Shown here one piece after another: positions 25,538-33,042 of a DNA stretch of 45,756 bases. Origin of the DNA: CAZTCJ01 sp964612085 (GTDB taxonomy: Bacteria; Pseudomonadota; Alphaproteobacteria; JAJFIK01); NCBI GenBank assembly GCA_964612085.1, contig CAZTCJ010000023.1:1-45756 (forward strand), given 5' to 3'. The notes beneath the pieces are model-generated. The model saw nothing but the letters and a program-made list of their open reading frames with translations, was not told the origin of the DNA and made no database searches. Within the stretch, counting starts at the first letter, position 1; each line of letters starts with the position of its first letter. Made by a program: the position numbers and the translations under genes.

Positions 25538-25563
25538 GGAACCGGAGCGTGCCGTCGCCTGTT
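25538..25563 (+). promoter_or_regulatory. EcfG-type stress promoter of PA2169-like gene
   Basis: GGAAC (25538-25542), 18-base spacer, TGTT ending at 25563. It starts 3 bases after the antiporter stop and 85 bases before the next start codon, so the four-helix protein has its own stress promoter. Confidence 0.7.
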
Positions 25564-25626
25564 TCTGTCATGGTTGCTATCGCGGTCCACCCATCATCCG
25601 TGGGCCGCCCAATCAAGGAGACTGCC

Positions 25627-26058
25627 ATGACCGAGACGAATAAGGCTTTTTGCGAACTGGTGTCCGTGCTGAAAGACGGTGCCACGTTCTACGAACAGGC
25701 GAAAGACAAAGTGGACGATGCCGAACTGAAAGCGCTCTTCGTCACCATGGCGGAAATTCGCGTGTCCACCATTGATGCCCTGAAGTTCTATATCGAACGG
25801 GACGGCGGAGAGGCTGATATCGACGGTACGCTCGCTGGCGCCATGCGCCGGTTTTATACCGAAACGCTGTCGCTGGTGAACGATACGGACCGGTCTTATA
25901 TCGCTCAGCTTGAAGAGCATGAAGACCGTACCCTGGAAGCGTTCGACAAGGCCCAGGGAGAGACCGACGATGCCGAGCTCATCTCCATTCTGACGGCCAA
26001 CCGCCTGACCTTCGAGGGCACCCACGAGACCATGCGTGCGCTGAAAAAAGTGGCGTAA
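25627..26058 (+). CDS. PA2169 family four-helix-bundle protein (DUF2383)
   Basis: A 143-residue all-helical protein of the DUF2383/PA2169 family, ferritin-like in outline, role unknown. Four helices are visible: residues 5-25, 28-55, 66-98 and 100-135, with repeated E/H/D positions typical of the bundle (YEQAKDKVDDAELKALFVTMAE, AEL-like repeats). AAGGAG lies just before the ATG. An EcfG box lies upstream, and members of this family are often stress induced. Confidence 0.85.
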   Translation: MTETNKAFCELVSVLKDGATFYEQAKDKVDDAELKALFVTMAEIRVSTIDALKFYIERDGGEADIDGTLAGAMRRFYTETLSLVNDTDRSYIAQLEEHEDRTLEAFDKAQGETDDAELISILTANRLTFEGTHETMRALKKVA

Positions 26059-26071
26059 TTCATCTTACGAG

Positions 26072-26100
26072 GAGCGGAAGGCCTTACCGGTCTTTCGCTC
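26072..26100 (+). terminator. Terminator between convergent genes
   Basis: An imperfect stem GAGCGGAAGGCC/GGTCTTTCGCTC with a 5-base loop, followed by TACCTTGTTT. It lies between the DUF2383 gene and the convergent sigma-like gene. Confidence 0.55.
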
Positions 26101-26118
26101 TACCTTGTTTGTGATCCG

Positions 26119-26553
26119 CTAATTTTTGGAATCGGTGGAAGAAGCGCCAAACGCCCGTCTGGCGTCTTTCAAAATGGTTTCGAACTCCCGGTCCGGCAAC
26201 GCGGCGATGCGTGCCGCCGTCGCATGATCGAACCGCTCCAATTGCACGAGCAGCAAGACTTTCCTGTAGACGGGCGGCATGGAGCGCCACACGCTCTTGA
26301 TGTCATCAGCTCCCAGCCTTTCCCGCATGGCCGCCTGCTCCGGAACGGCGATGGTCGACCAGAAACTCTCGTCACAGATAGCCCGGAACAAGGTGACCGT
26401 CTTCTCCTCCGGCGTCGCTTTATCGAACCCTTTGATGGAGGCGGATTGCCGGATCACCGCATCGGTCACCCGTTGGGCCGTGTCCGGATCTCCGATGAGG
26501 AGAGAGGCAAAACGCTCCAGGCGGGCGCGCAACTGGGCGGCAAACGTCCCCAT
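26119..26553 (-). CDS. Stand-alone sigma-like protein without receiver
   Basis: A 144-residue protein whose first part (FAAQLRARLERFASLLIGDPDTAQRVTDAVIRQ) looks like sigma region 2. Its second part (WRSMPPVYRKVLLLVQLERFDHATAARIAALPDREFETILKDARRAF) looks like region 4, but both are degenerate. The region-4 wording follows the sigma-like half of PhyR (PR-x-FLLV-LE-F-E-A-I), which mimics EcfG to titrate the anti-sigma NepR. No receiver domain is attached. Start at the ATG at 26553 with AGGA before it. It could be a phosphorylation-independent decoy or a weak ECF sigma. The Crp/Fnr gene ends 135 bases upstream of its start. Confidence 0.55.
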   Translation of the reverse strand: MGTFAAQLRARLERFASLLIGDPDTAQRVTDAVIRQSASIKGFDKATPEEKTVTLFRAICDESFWSTIAVPEQAAMRERLGADDIKSVWRSMPPVYRKVLLLVQLERFDHATAARIAALPDREFETILKDARRAFGASSTDSKN

Positions 26554-26687
26554 CGGTATTCCTGCACTGCAATCATCACAAAGGCAGCGCAGATAAGACC
26601 AGCCGTGCGGGCCATGCTTTATCAAATGATATAGCGGCGCGAAAAAATCCGGGGCAAACTCGATGACAGGCTGGAAGAGCCGTGCGT

Positions 26688-27485
26688 TCAACCAGCCATT
26701 TTTTTAGAATCGCCCCAGGGGAAGCGCAGTTTGAAATCGTCGAGCGACGTATCGAGATGCAGATAATCCGTGTCGAACTCGCAAAGCGCCTGGAGGCCCT
26801 GGCGGTCGCGGATGATGATGGATTGGCCGTCCCGTTCGATCAGACTGCGGCCGATCAAGGTTCTGAGAGTCCGGTTGACATGCACCAGGCTCAAACCCAA
26901 GGCGTCGGCAAGGGTCGATTGGGTGAGCGGCAGAACGAAGGCGGATTCCGATCCTCTCTGAACGATCCGATTCCGGCGGTGCAGCTCCAGAATCATATGG
27001 GAGACCCGTTCGAGCGCGGAGCGCCGGCCCGTCCGGACGATCTGCTCGCGCAGGATGGCTTCTTCCTGCAAGGTGGCCCACCACAAGGCGATGCCAACCT
27101 CGGAACTTGAGCGGAACAGTTCCAGTATATCGCCTGGGTCGATGAAATGGATCGTCGCCTTGGTCACGGTCGAGACGGCATGATCGCTGGTGTGCGCGAG
27201 AAAAACCTGAAGATCGAAAAAATCGCCGGGCAGGAGAAAGTTGACGATCTGGCGGCGGCCGTCGCTCAGATTGCGGTGCCGGATCGCCCAGCCGTCTTCC
27301 ACGAGCAAAACGTGCTTGAGCGTTTCTCCCTCATCAATGAGATCCGTATGCGCATCGACATCCTGGGTCTTGATTGTCATCTCTGAGAACAGAACCCATT
27401 CACGATCAGTAATATGCGTGTAATGCCCCAGACGATTAAACAAGGCGCGCAAGAGGACACTCCCGATTTGTTCGTGAACGTTCAT
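26688..27485 (-). CDS. Crp/Fnr-family transcriptional regulator
   Basis: A 265-residue regulator with an N-terminal cyclic-nucleotide-type sensor (about 20-145; VLLVEDGWAIRHRNLSDGRRQIVNFLLPGDFFDL) and a C-terminal winged helix (about 165-235; PLTQSTLADALGLSLVHVNRTLRTL). No Fnr-type cysteine cluster is seen at the N terminus, so it is not an obvious Fe-S oxygen sensor; the ligand is unknown. It is divergent from the ECF sigma at 27619 across a 133-base gap with palindrome CTTATCATAAG at 27523, a plausible operator. Confidence 0.85.
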   Translation of the reverse strand: MNVHEQIGSVLLRALFNRLGHYTHITDREWVLFSEMTIKTQDVDAHTDLIDEGETLKHVLLVEDGWAIRHRNLSDGRRQIVNFLLPGDFFDLQVFLAHTSDHAVSTVTKATIHFIDPGDILELFRSSSEVGIALWWATLQEEAILREQIVRTGRRSALERVSHMILELHRRNRIVQRGSESAFVLPLTQSTLADALGLSLVHVNRTLRTLIGRSLIERDGQSIIIRDRQGLQALCEFDTDYLHLDTSLDDFKLRFPWGDSKKMAG

Positions 27486-27522
27486 GTGCGGCCCGTGGAC
27501 AATTAAAGCGCAAAAGCCATTT

Positions 27523-27533
27523 CTTATCATAAG
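27523..27533. promoter_or_regulatory. Palindrome in Crp/sigma intergenic gap
   Basis: CTTAT-C-ATAAG, a perfect 5-bp dyad, in the gap between the divergent Crp/Fnr and ECF sigma genes. It could be an operator of either gene. It does not match the classical TTGAT-N4-ATCAA site. Confidence 0.3.
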
Positions 27534-27618
27534 TTGCAGACAAGCGGTACAGGGCCGTATAAGCATTGGTCGCATGCGTTATGTGGACAGCGGTCGCCCA
27601 TTGGAGCGGAGACACGAC

Positions 27619-28137
27619 ATGCCTTGCGCCGGCCCAGGAGCAGAGGCGGTTTGGGACTTTCGCGCAGAACTTGCGAATGCCCTTCCCGCTCTCAAGCGCC
27701 ATGCGTTGAAATTGACCCTGGACGAGGACCGGGCCGACGATCTGGTGCATGATTGCGTCGAACGGGCGCTGCGTTATGAAACGCGCTTCGAACCTGGAAC
27801 GGATCTGCGGGCCTGGCTCAATGTCATCCTGCGCAATCTGCATGCGAATGTCCGGCGCCGGTCCAGCCGGGCCCCTTTCGATCCCGTGCCCGATATCGAA
27901 ACGATCGCCGATCCCCTGCATGGAGCCCAGGCCTGGATTCCGGGCTATGCGGATATCAAACGCTTTCTCGATATGCTGCCGCATCACCATCGGGAGATCC
28001 TGCTTATGATCGCGGTCGGCGGCCTGCTTTATGACGACGCCGCGCGTATTCTCGATGTTCCCACGGGAACGGTCCGGTCCCGCCTGGCGCGCGCCCGCGC
28101 CAGTTTCATACAATGCGTCGAAGCAGACCGAAGCTGA
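27619..28137 (+). CDS. Second EcfG-like ECF sigma factor
   Basis: A 172-residue ECF sigma factor paralogous in style to that at 22898. Region 2 is ALKRHALKLTLDEDRADDLVHDCVERAL, then GTDLRAWLNVILRNLHAN. Region 4 is LPHHHREILLMIAVGGLLYDDAARIL, then VPTGTVRSRLARARASF. GGAG lies about 12 bases before the ATG at 27619. No anti-sigma gene follows; a terminator closes it. The shape again fits the EcfG type that would read GGAAC/GTT promoters. With two such factors in one window, promoter sharing or division of labour is likely. Confidence 0.8.
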   Translation: MPCAGPGAEAVWDFRAELANALPALKRHALKLTLDEDRADDLVHDCVERALRYETRFEPGTDLRAWLNVILRNLHANVRRRSSRAPFDPVPDIETIADPLHGAQAWIPGYADIKRFLDMLPHHHREILLMIAVGGLLYDDAARILDVPTGTVRSRLARARASFIQCVEADRS

Positions 28138-28152
28138 ACACCTGTTCGGCGC

Positions 28153-28186
28153 GCCGGAAACGCGATTTTTTCCGGCTTTCTCTCTT
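28153..28186 (+). terminator. Terminator after second sigma gene
   Basis: An 8-bp stem GCCGGAAA/TTTCCGGC with an 8-base loop, followed by TTTCTCTCTT, 15 bases after the sigma stop codon. Confidence 0.65.
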
Positions 28187-28189
28187 GTG

Positions 28190-28213
28190 AACAAAATGGC
28201 GTAAAAAAGTTCC
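28190..28213 (-). promoter_or_regulatory. Possible antisense EcfG-like box (N16)
   Basis: GGAAC (28213-28209), 16-base spacer, GTT (28192-28190) on the minus strand, pointing back into the sigma gene. No frame begins there. The spacer is one shorter than in all other boxes, so the match may be chance or an antisense promoter. Confidence 0.3.
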
Positions 28214-28218
28214 GGCCT

Positions 28219-28243
28219 GGAACCCAAGCCTTGCTCTTCTGTT
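28219..28243 (+). promoter_or_regulatory. EcfG-type stress promoter of glutamate dehydrogenase
   Basis: GGAAC (28219-28223), 17-base spacer, TGTT ending at 28243, 38 bases before the start codon of the dehydrogenase gene. Confidence 0.75.
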
Positions 28244-28281
28244 GACCTGACAGGATGTATTGTAAAGCAGAGTTATGACAC

Positions 28282-29538
28282 ATGACATCGCACCGCGACG
28301 CCATTGCGCATCGGGTTGCACAGGCTTGTAACCAGTTGGATCTGCCCAGTGAAATTGCAACGGTTCTGGAATATCCGAAGCAGGTCTTGAAAGTGAATAT
28401 GCCGGTCCGCATGGATGACGGCAACCTGGAGGTGGTGTCCGGCTGGCGATGCCGTCACGACTACACACTCGGGCCGACCAAAGGCGGCGTACGCTTCCAT
28501 CGGGATGTGAACCGCGAAGAGGTTGAAACGCTCGCGGCTCTGATGACTTACAAATGTGCGCTTGTCGGCCTGCCATTCGGCGGGGCAAAAGGCGGTGCAA
28601 AGATCAACGCCAAGGCCTTGTCCGAGACGGAACTTGAACGGTTGAGCCGTGCGTATGTCCGGGCCTTTTCTATGATGCTCCGGCCCGAAGTGGATGTGCC
28701 GGCGCCCGATGTCGGAACCAATGGACCGCCGATTGCTTGGATGGCGGACGAATTGAAAACCCTGAATCAGGGCCATGTGCCCAATGCCATCACCGGCAAG
28801 CCCGTTTCCAACGGCGGCGCGCCGGGCCGTCAGTCTGCCACCGGCTATGGCGGTTTCGTGGTCCTGCTCGATATTCTGAGCCGGCTCGGGAAGTCGGCGG
28901 AAGAAACGACGGTCGCCATTCAGGGCTACGGCAATGCCGGCTATCACGCAGCGGCTTATCTGGCCCAGGATGGGTTCCGGATCGTTGGCGTCTCGGACTC
29001 AAAAGCCGCGATTTACGATGAAAAAGGCATAGAACCGGATCAATTACGCCAGCACCGGAGCGAAACCGGATCCGTCAAGGGTGGGCCCGGCAAGGGGCAC
29101 ACGGAAAATCTCGATCGCGATGCTCTTTTGTCCATCGATTGTGATGTGCTTATTCTGGCGGCGCTTGGCGATGTGGTGACGCCGGACAATGCCGGTGAAA
29201 TCAAGGCGCCGATTGTTCTGGAGCTTGCCAATCATCCGGTTATGCCCGATGCGGATGCGATCCTTGAGGAAAACGGCACGATGGTCATCCCCGATATCCT
29301 GGCCAATGCGGGCGGCGTGACGGCGTCCTACGCGGAATGGGTTCAAGGCCGTCAGGCGACCCAATGGAAAGAAGAACGGGTTCTGGCTGAAATCGAAGAA
29401 CGGCTGGAGACTGCCACCAACGCCACCTGGACATGGCGCAAACGGCTCGGGGTCTCACTGCGCCAGGCAGCCTATATTGCATCGATGGATTGGCTTGGGC
29501 GGGCTATCCGCGCCGGCGAGACGGCCAGTACGGTTTAA
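28282..29538 (+). CDS. Glutamate (Glu/Leu/Phe/Val-type) dehydrogenase
   Basis: A 418-residue hexameric-type amino acid dehydrogenase, most likely glutamate dehydrogenase interconverting glutamate and 2-oxoglutarate plus ammonia. Seen: RHDYTLGPTKGGVRFH, the substrate/catalytic lysines in MTYKCALVGLPFGGAKGG, the aspartate in VPAPDVGTNG, and the Rossmann nucleotide motif AIQGYGNAGYHAA, whose following acidic region suggests NAD. The start codon has no strong Shine-Dalgarno. Placing this enzyme under an EcfG promoter would link glutamate, the major osmolyte counter-ion, to stress. Confidence 0.92.
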   Translation: MTSHRDAIAHRVAQACNQLDLPSEIATVLEYPKQVLKVNMPVRMDDGNLEVVSGWRCRHDYTLGPTKGGVRFHRDVNREEVETLAALMTYKCALVGLPFGGAKGGAKINAKALSETELERLSRAYVRAFSMMLRPEVDVPAPDVGTNGPPIAWMADELKTLNQGHVPNAITGKPVSNGGAPGRQSATGYGGFVVLLDILSRLGKSAEETTVAIQGYGNAGYHAAAYLAQDGFRIVGVSDSKAAIYDEKGIEPDQLRQHRSETGSVKGGPGKGHTENLDRDALLSIDCDVLILAALGDVVTPDNAGEIKAPIVLELANHPVMPDADAILEENGTMVIPDILANAGGVTASYAEWVQGRQATQWKEERVLAEIEERLETATNATWTWRKRLGVSLRQAAYIASMDWLGRAIRAGETASTV

Positions 29539-29582
29539 CCTGGAACCGAAGCGGGCAGCAGACGGGTAGCGGGGTGAGGCTT

Positions 29583-30413
29583 TCAAGCGCGCTCCATCCA
29601 GCCACGCTCGGGCTCCCGTTCGTAGACATGCGTGGCGTCCAGTTGAAAATCAGCGCCCTGCCAAATCCAGGACCCGATCTCCATCCGGTCGCCGGTCCAA
29701 TGGATCTCGGTTAGGCCATTGTCCTGGCCACGCAAGCGGGTGGATGTGCTCGTAGCCGTTTGAACGACGGGAAACTGCCATGGCAGGGCCGGATGATATT
29801 GGCCGGTGAGCTGGGTTTGCATCGTGTGCAGATGACCAGTCAGTACGATATCGACCCGGTGCTTGGCAAAAACCTCCACGGCTTTCGACGCATTACCGAC
29901 CAGTTTCTGCTTCGGGCTCTCCTGCGGCGGCACCAAAGGATGATGCAACGCGACGAGCTTGAAAGCGGTATCCGGCGCGTCTTCCAGGGCGCGTTGCGCG
30001 AAGGTGAGCTGGCGCCAGGATAAGGCGCCATGGGACCAGTTCCAGTGAAAAACCACCTTGCGGGAAGTATTCAGCCCGACAAGAACCGCATTATCCAACT
30101 GCTGGAAAACATCGAGATCCTCGTCGATATAGGTCCTGTAATGACGATAGCCTTTCAAGAACCGGTTCCAGATCGTCCATCCGGGTAGATCGTGATTGCC
30201 CGGAATCACCAAAACTTCCGATGTGAGGCTTTGTAAGAATGCCTTGGCCTGTTCGAACTCCGAGCGCCGCGCTTTTTGCGTCAGATCGCCGCCCACGACC
30301 ACCACATCCGGGGGATCGCCGTTCAAGTGATCCCGCAGCCCGTTGACCACAGCCCGGTCCGTCCGGCCGAAATGAAGATCGGAGATATGAGCGATCCGGA
30401 GCGGTTTTGTCAT
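29583..30413 (-). CDS. Metallophosphoesterase (CpdA-like)
   Basis: A 276-residue calcineurin-type phosphoesterase with all metal-ligand motifs: ISDLHFG, VVGGDLTQ, IPGNHDLPG, LVALHHPL and VLTGHLHTMQ. CpdA-like members hydrolyse cyclic nucleotides, but other substrates are common, and the ligand is not determined. The start overlaps the stop of the diacylglycerol-kinase gene by 4 bases (ATGA), so it is translationally coupled to it, suggesting a joint phospholipid or phosphoester role. Confidence 0.85.
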   Translation of the reverse strand: MTKPLRIAHISDLHFGRTDRAVVNGLRDHLNGDPPDVVVVGGDLTQKARRSEFEQAKAFLQSLTSEVLVIPGNHDLPGWTIWNRFLKGYRHYRTYIDEDLDVFQQLDNAVLVGLNTSRKVVFHWNWSHGALSWRQLTFAQRALEDAPDTAFKLVALHHPLVPPQESPKQKLVGNASKAVEVFAKHRVDIVLTGHLHTMQTQLTGQYHPALPWQFPVVQTATSTSTRLRGQDNGLTEIHWTGDRMEIGSWIWQGADFQLDATHVYEREPERGWMERA

Positions 30414-31303
30414 GGGCGCGGGATCCAGACATTCAAGGATTTCGGCATGATGGTGAATGCAAGCGGCATTGTAAGATCGCGCACCTCGCCATCGATCGTG
30501 ACACGGACGGTCTCGATATCAGCGCTGATCTCGGCACGTCTGGCCTTGTATCGCTTGAGCCCCGGCGTGCCGTTCCATCGGCCGATCAAAAAACGGATCA
30601 TCGTGCCCACTGTCGCCAGGGATGTCTCGTCGCGGGGGATGTAAAGGTAAAGCCTCCCGCGATCAAGCTCGGCTCTGGACAATCCCAGACGCGGACGATC
30701 GACGATCTTATTGTCGCTGACCAGTACGGACCGGGACGGGATGCTGCGGCGTTTGCGGTCCGTGACAATGCGATAATCCGTCGTCGTCCCGCCGAGCAGT
30801 TCCTGCGATACGGCCTGCAAGAAATGGGGCCACCCCCAAGGCGATCCGTCTTTCCGCAGTTTTTCCCGGGACTCGGCGATGTTGGCGAACGGGCCGATGG
30901 CGACGGAATGGAGAAAAAGATGCTCATTCACCTGACCGGTATCGATTTTCTTGGCGGATCCACGGGCCAGACGGTCAGCCAGATCATTCGTCCACCGATC
31001 GATCCCAAGATCCCTGGCCACTAAATTCATAGTACCGAAAGGCAGGATGCCGAGCGTTTTATCGGTTCTGTTTAACCGCGAGGCGGCGGCGGTGATGCTG
31101 CCGTCGCCCCCGGCCATGAAAATCACATCGCTTTGCGCCATGACCGTATCCACCGTGTCCAGAAGGCCGTCGCCACCCGTCTTGGCGGTGCGCGTTTCAT
31201 GGCCGGCAGCGTCGAACGCGGCGATCAAGGCCTCTGCAAGGGCATCGACATCGATACCCTGCATGGATCCCGACTCCGTATTGAAGATAAATCCTGCTTT
31301 CAT
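30410..31303 (-). CDS. Diacylglycerol-kinase catalytic domain protein
   Basis: A 297-residue lipid-kinase-fold protein (DagK/YegS type) that would phosphorylate a lipid such as diacylglycerol or sphingosine-like base. The nucleotide loop FMAGGDGSITAAASRL lies near residue 80 and ILPFGTMNLVARDLG follows, the hallmark 'GTxN'. The later IYIPRDETSL-like beta domain also fits. It overlaps the phosphoesterase gene. A GGACC-N18-GTT variant box upstream (near 31316-31341) is only weakly EcfG-like. An exact minus-strand EcfG box 344 bases upstream (31671-31647) could also feed it. Confidence 0.88.
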   Translation of the reverse strand: MKAGFIFNTESGSMQGIDVDALAEALIAAFDAAGHETRTAKTGGDGLLDTVDTVMAQSDVIFMAGGDGSITAAASRLNRTDKTLGILPFGTMNLVARDLGIDRWTNDLADRLARGSAKKIDTGQVNEHLFLHSVAIGPFANIAESREKLRKDGSPWGWPHFLQAVSQELLGGTTTDYRIVTDRKRRSIPSRSVLVSDNKIVDRPRLGLSRAELDRGRLYLYIPRDETSLATVGTMIRFLIGRWNGTPGLKRYKARRAEISADIETVRVTIDGEVRDLTMPLAFTIMPKSLNVWIPRP

Positions 31304-31349
31304 GCCATTTCACAAACCAAGAACACATGCGCCAACCGCACCGGTCCGG

Positions 31350-31374
31350 GGAACTCTTTCCTGCCCCGCCTGTT
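31350..31374 (+). promoter_or_regulatory. EcfG-type stress promoter of entericidin-like gene
   Basis: GGAAC (31350-31354), 17-base spacer, TGTT ending at 31374, 35 bases before the ATG of the small lipoprotein. Confidence 0.75.
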
Positions 31375-31409
31375 TTTCTTCCGTTGGCCGATGATGGAGG
31401 ACTTTGGCA

Positions 31410-31580
31410 ATGAACGATAAAGCACAGGCTTTGACAGGTCAAAATCAGATGAGTGTTTTTCTGAGCGCTCTTTTACTGGCCGCCACGTGCCTGCTCGGTG
31501 CCTGCAACACCGTGGAAGGGATTGGCGAGGATATTGAGGAAGGCGGCGATGCCATTGAAGACGCCGCCGACCGGGATTGA
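31410..31580 (+). CDS. Entericidin-like small lipoprotein
   Basis: A 56-residue lipoprotein of the EcnA/B (entericidin) type. The N-terminal part is a signal peptide ending in lipobox LLGAC, with Cys32; the mature part CNTVEGIGEDIEEGGDAIEDAADRD is the typical acidic amphipathic sequence. Entericidins are toxin/antidote-like membrane lipoproteins in E. coli; alphaproteobacterial ones are known stress-regulon members. GGAGG lies 9 bases before the ATG at 31410; ATG at 31449 would remove part of the signal n-region. An EcfG promoter lies upstream, and an opposing one lies downstream. Confidence 0.8.
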   Translation: MNDKAQALTGQNQMSVFLSALLLAATCLLGACNTVEGIGEDIEEGGDAIEDAADRD

Positions 31581-31598
31581 TTGCCGAAGAAAATGGCA

Positions 31599-31641
31599 GA
31601 CCTTGCGGTGGCATGTGCTTTCCGGATCCCGCCGCAAGGTC
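31599..31641. repeat. 10-bp inverted repeat after the lipoprotein gene
   Basis: GACCTTGCGG (31599-31608) and CCGCAAGGTC (31632-31641) form a perfect 10-bp stem with a 23-base loop. It can end the lipoprotein transcript. Read on the minus strand, it would form the very first part of an RNA from the EcfG box at 31671. Confidence 0.6.
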
Positions 31642-31646
31642 AGCGA

Positions 31647-31671
31647 AACACCGGTACGACAAATCCGTTCC
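31647..31671 (-). promoter_or_regulatory. EcfG-type promoter opposing the entericidin-like gene
   Basis: GGAAC (31671-31667), 17-base spacer, TGTT ending at 31647 on the minus strand. No minus-strand gene begins nearby; the predicted RNA would start with the 10-bp hairpin and run antisense to the lipoprotein gene, reaching the diacylglycerol-kinase gene 344 bases on. Confidence 0.6.
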
Positions 31672-31723
31672 AAAAAGAAAATTGAAAACTACGCTTTTGT
31701 TGTCTTGAACACGTGTTCGATCA

Positions 31724-31951
31724 TCAGTCTTCGACGACGCGAAATTCGGTCGATGGCGCGCCGGTTTCCGGCTCGTCGAACCCTTTCGCGACCAGCCCAC
31801 GCCGCAGCAATTCGCGGATCGCGGCCGCGCGTGTCGGCATCCGGTGGGTGAAACGCCAATCGTCGATCGCTTCAAGCTCCGCTTCATCGAGCATAAGCTG
31901 AAGCTTTTCCGTGCGTTTCAGATCTTTTGACTCGTCAGTATCGTCGGACAT
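31724..31951 (-). CDS. Ribbon-helix-helix-like protein
   Basis: A 75-residue hydrophilic protein, MSDDTDES... then KRTEKLQLMLDEAELEAIDDWRFTHRMPTRAAAIRELLRRGL, which is a ribbon-helix-helix DNA-binding unit of the CopG/Arc type: an LMLDEAEL strand followed by two helices and a 'TRAAAIRELLRRGL' second helix. Start at the ATG at 31951, with GGAAA before it. No toxin gene adjoins it, so it is more likely an autonomous regulator than an antitoxin. Its promoter is not evident. Confidence 0.7.
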   Translation of the reverse strand: MSDDTDESKDLKRTEKLQLMLDEAELEAIDDWRFTHRMPTRAAAIRELLRRGLVAKGFDEPETGAPSTEFRVVED

Positions 31952-32079
31952 CCGGTTTTCCAGAACTTGGAGAGAAAAAGGCACCATCCCACGCCGCTAT
32001 CCCACATAGATCGCAGCTTTAGGGAAGGCAAGCAAAATGCGCGACACCGGACATTTATTGTCGGCAGCACGCCGCTTGG

Positions 32080-32104
32080 GGAACGTTCGATCAAAAACAG
32101 TGTT
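32080..32104 (+). promoter_or_regulatory. EcfG-type stress promoter of PRC-barrel gene
   Basis: GGAAC (32080-32084), 17-base spacer, TGTT ending at 32104, 78 bases before the start codon of the PRC-barrel protein gene. Confidence 0.75.
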
Positions 32105-32181
32105 TTCAAAAGGCAAGAGTTCGCAAGGGTCATGCTTAGTGGTTTCCGAAGCGAACATGCTATCCATAAGAGGAGTTTGCG

Positions 32182-32982
32182 ATGAAGCAGGGGGTGAAAC
32201 TGTGCTCGGCTGCGCTGGCGCTGACAGTGCTTTTGGGCCCGCCCGGCGCCGTGGCGCGGGATACTGAAAAGCCGATCGGGGAACAAATCGAGGATACGCG
32301 GCGGAACGTTGTACAATCGCTCCGCCAGGCCGGCCGGTCCCTCGATGAATATTTTAGAGAGAATGACGCATACATCATAATTTCAGATCTGTCCGTGGGG
32401 GCCGTCAGCGCGAAAACGCTGATTGGCGCACGCGTCCGCGACGCCAGGGGCGAAGCCGTTGCGACGGTTGAGGATCTGATCATCGATGAAAGCGGCGATC
32501 TGCGTGTTATTGTCGTCGCGCAAGGTGGTTTTCTGGGCGTCGGCGAAAAGACCGCGCCCGTACCGGCGCGCAATGTGGTGGTCTACTGGACCGAGGAAGG
32601 CCGTATCGAGCTGCGCACGGATCTGACAGGGGACGAACTCGCCCGGGCGTCGGGAACCGTTTATGTGGTGCGCTCGGAAGTCGCCGGCGGCGGCAACGAA
32701 GACCTGTTGGCGGCCTCGACCCTGATGAAAGCCAATGTCGTCAATCCGCGCGGCGTTGACATGGCGGCCCTGGATGATGTCATTTTCAACCGCCGCCGCG
32801 ACGTGACTCATGTCATTCTCTCCGTTGGCGGATTTCTGGGTGTCGGCGATAAGAGAGTGGCCGTTCCGCTCGACAGCCTGACCATCATCAAGACCCGCGA
32901 AGGGCTGAAGTTGGAATTGGACACATCGCGCGAGACTTTGGAAGCGTTGCCGGCGTTCCGCTATGATGTGCCGTCCGAATAA
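32182..32982 (+). CDS. Exported PRC-barrel protein
   Basis: A 266-residue protein with a signal peptide (residues 1-26, ending VAR) and two PRC-barrel-like domains. The first (about 70-140) has ISDLSVGAVSAKTLIGARVRDARGEAVATVEDLIIDESGD and GGFLGVGEK. The second (about 178-245) has STLMKANVVNPRGVDMAALDDVIFN, VGGFLGVGDK and VPLDSL. The repeat of GGFLGVG-x-K shows an internal duplication. PRC barrels usually serve in protein or RNA contacts, and here they would act in the periplasm. AAGAGGAG lies before the ATG. Confidence 0.8.
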   Translation: MKQGVKLCSAALALTVLLGPPGAVARDTEKPIGEQIEDTRRNVVQSLRQAGRSLDEYFRENDAYIIISDLSVGAVSAKTLIGARVRDARGEAVATVEDLIIDESGDLRVIVVAQGGFLGVGEKTAPVPARNVVVYWTEEGRIELRTDLTGDELARASGTVYVVRSEVAGGGNEDLLAASTLMKANVVNPRGVDMAALDDVIFNRRRDVTHVILSVGGFLGVGDKRVAVPLDSLTIIKTREGLKLELDTSRETLEALPAFRYDVPSE

Positions 32983-32987
32983 ACGCG

Positions 32988-33014
32988 AAAGGGCGGTCAT
33001 GCAGACCGCCCTTT
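32988..33014. terminator. Bidirectional terminator
   Basis: Perfect 11-bp stem AAAGGGCGGTC/GACCGCCCTTT with a 5-base loop, with T/A runs at both sides. It lies between the PRC-barrel gene and the convergent membrane-protein gene and can end both transcripts. Confidence 0.8.
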
Positions 33015-33042
33015 TCACGGGATAGGTCAAACCGCCCGCCGC

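Noticed and set aside
31473..31673. Minus-strand frame opposite the entericidin-like gene
   Set aside because: Its start lies inside the minus-strand EcfG box itself, so it would not be transcribed whole; it lacks a Shine-Dalgarno.
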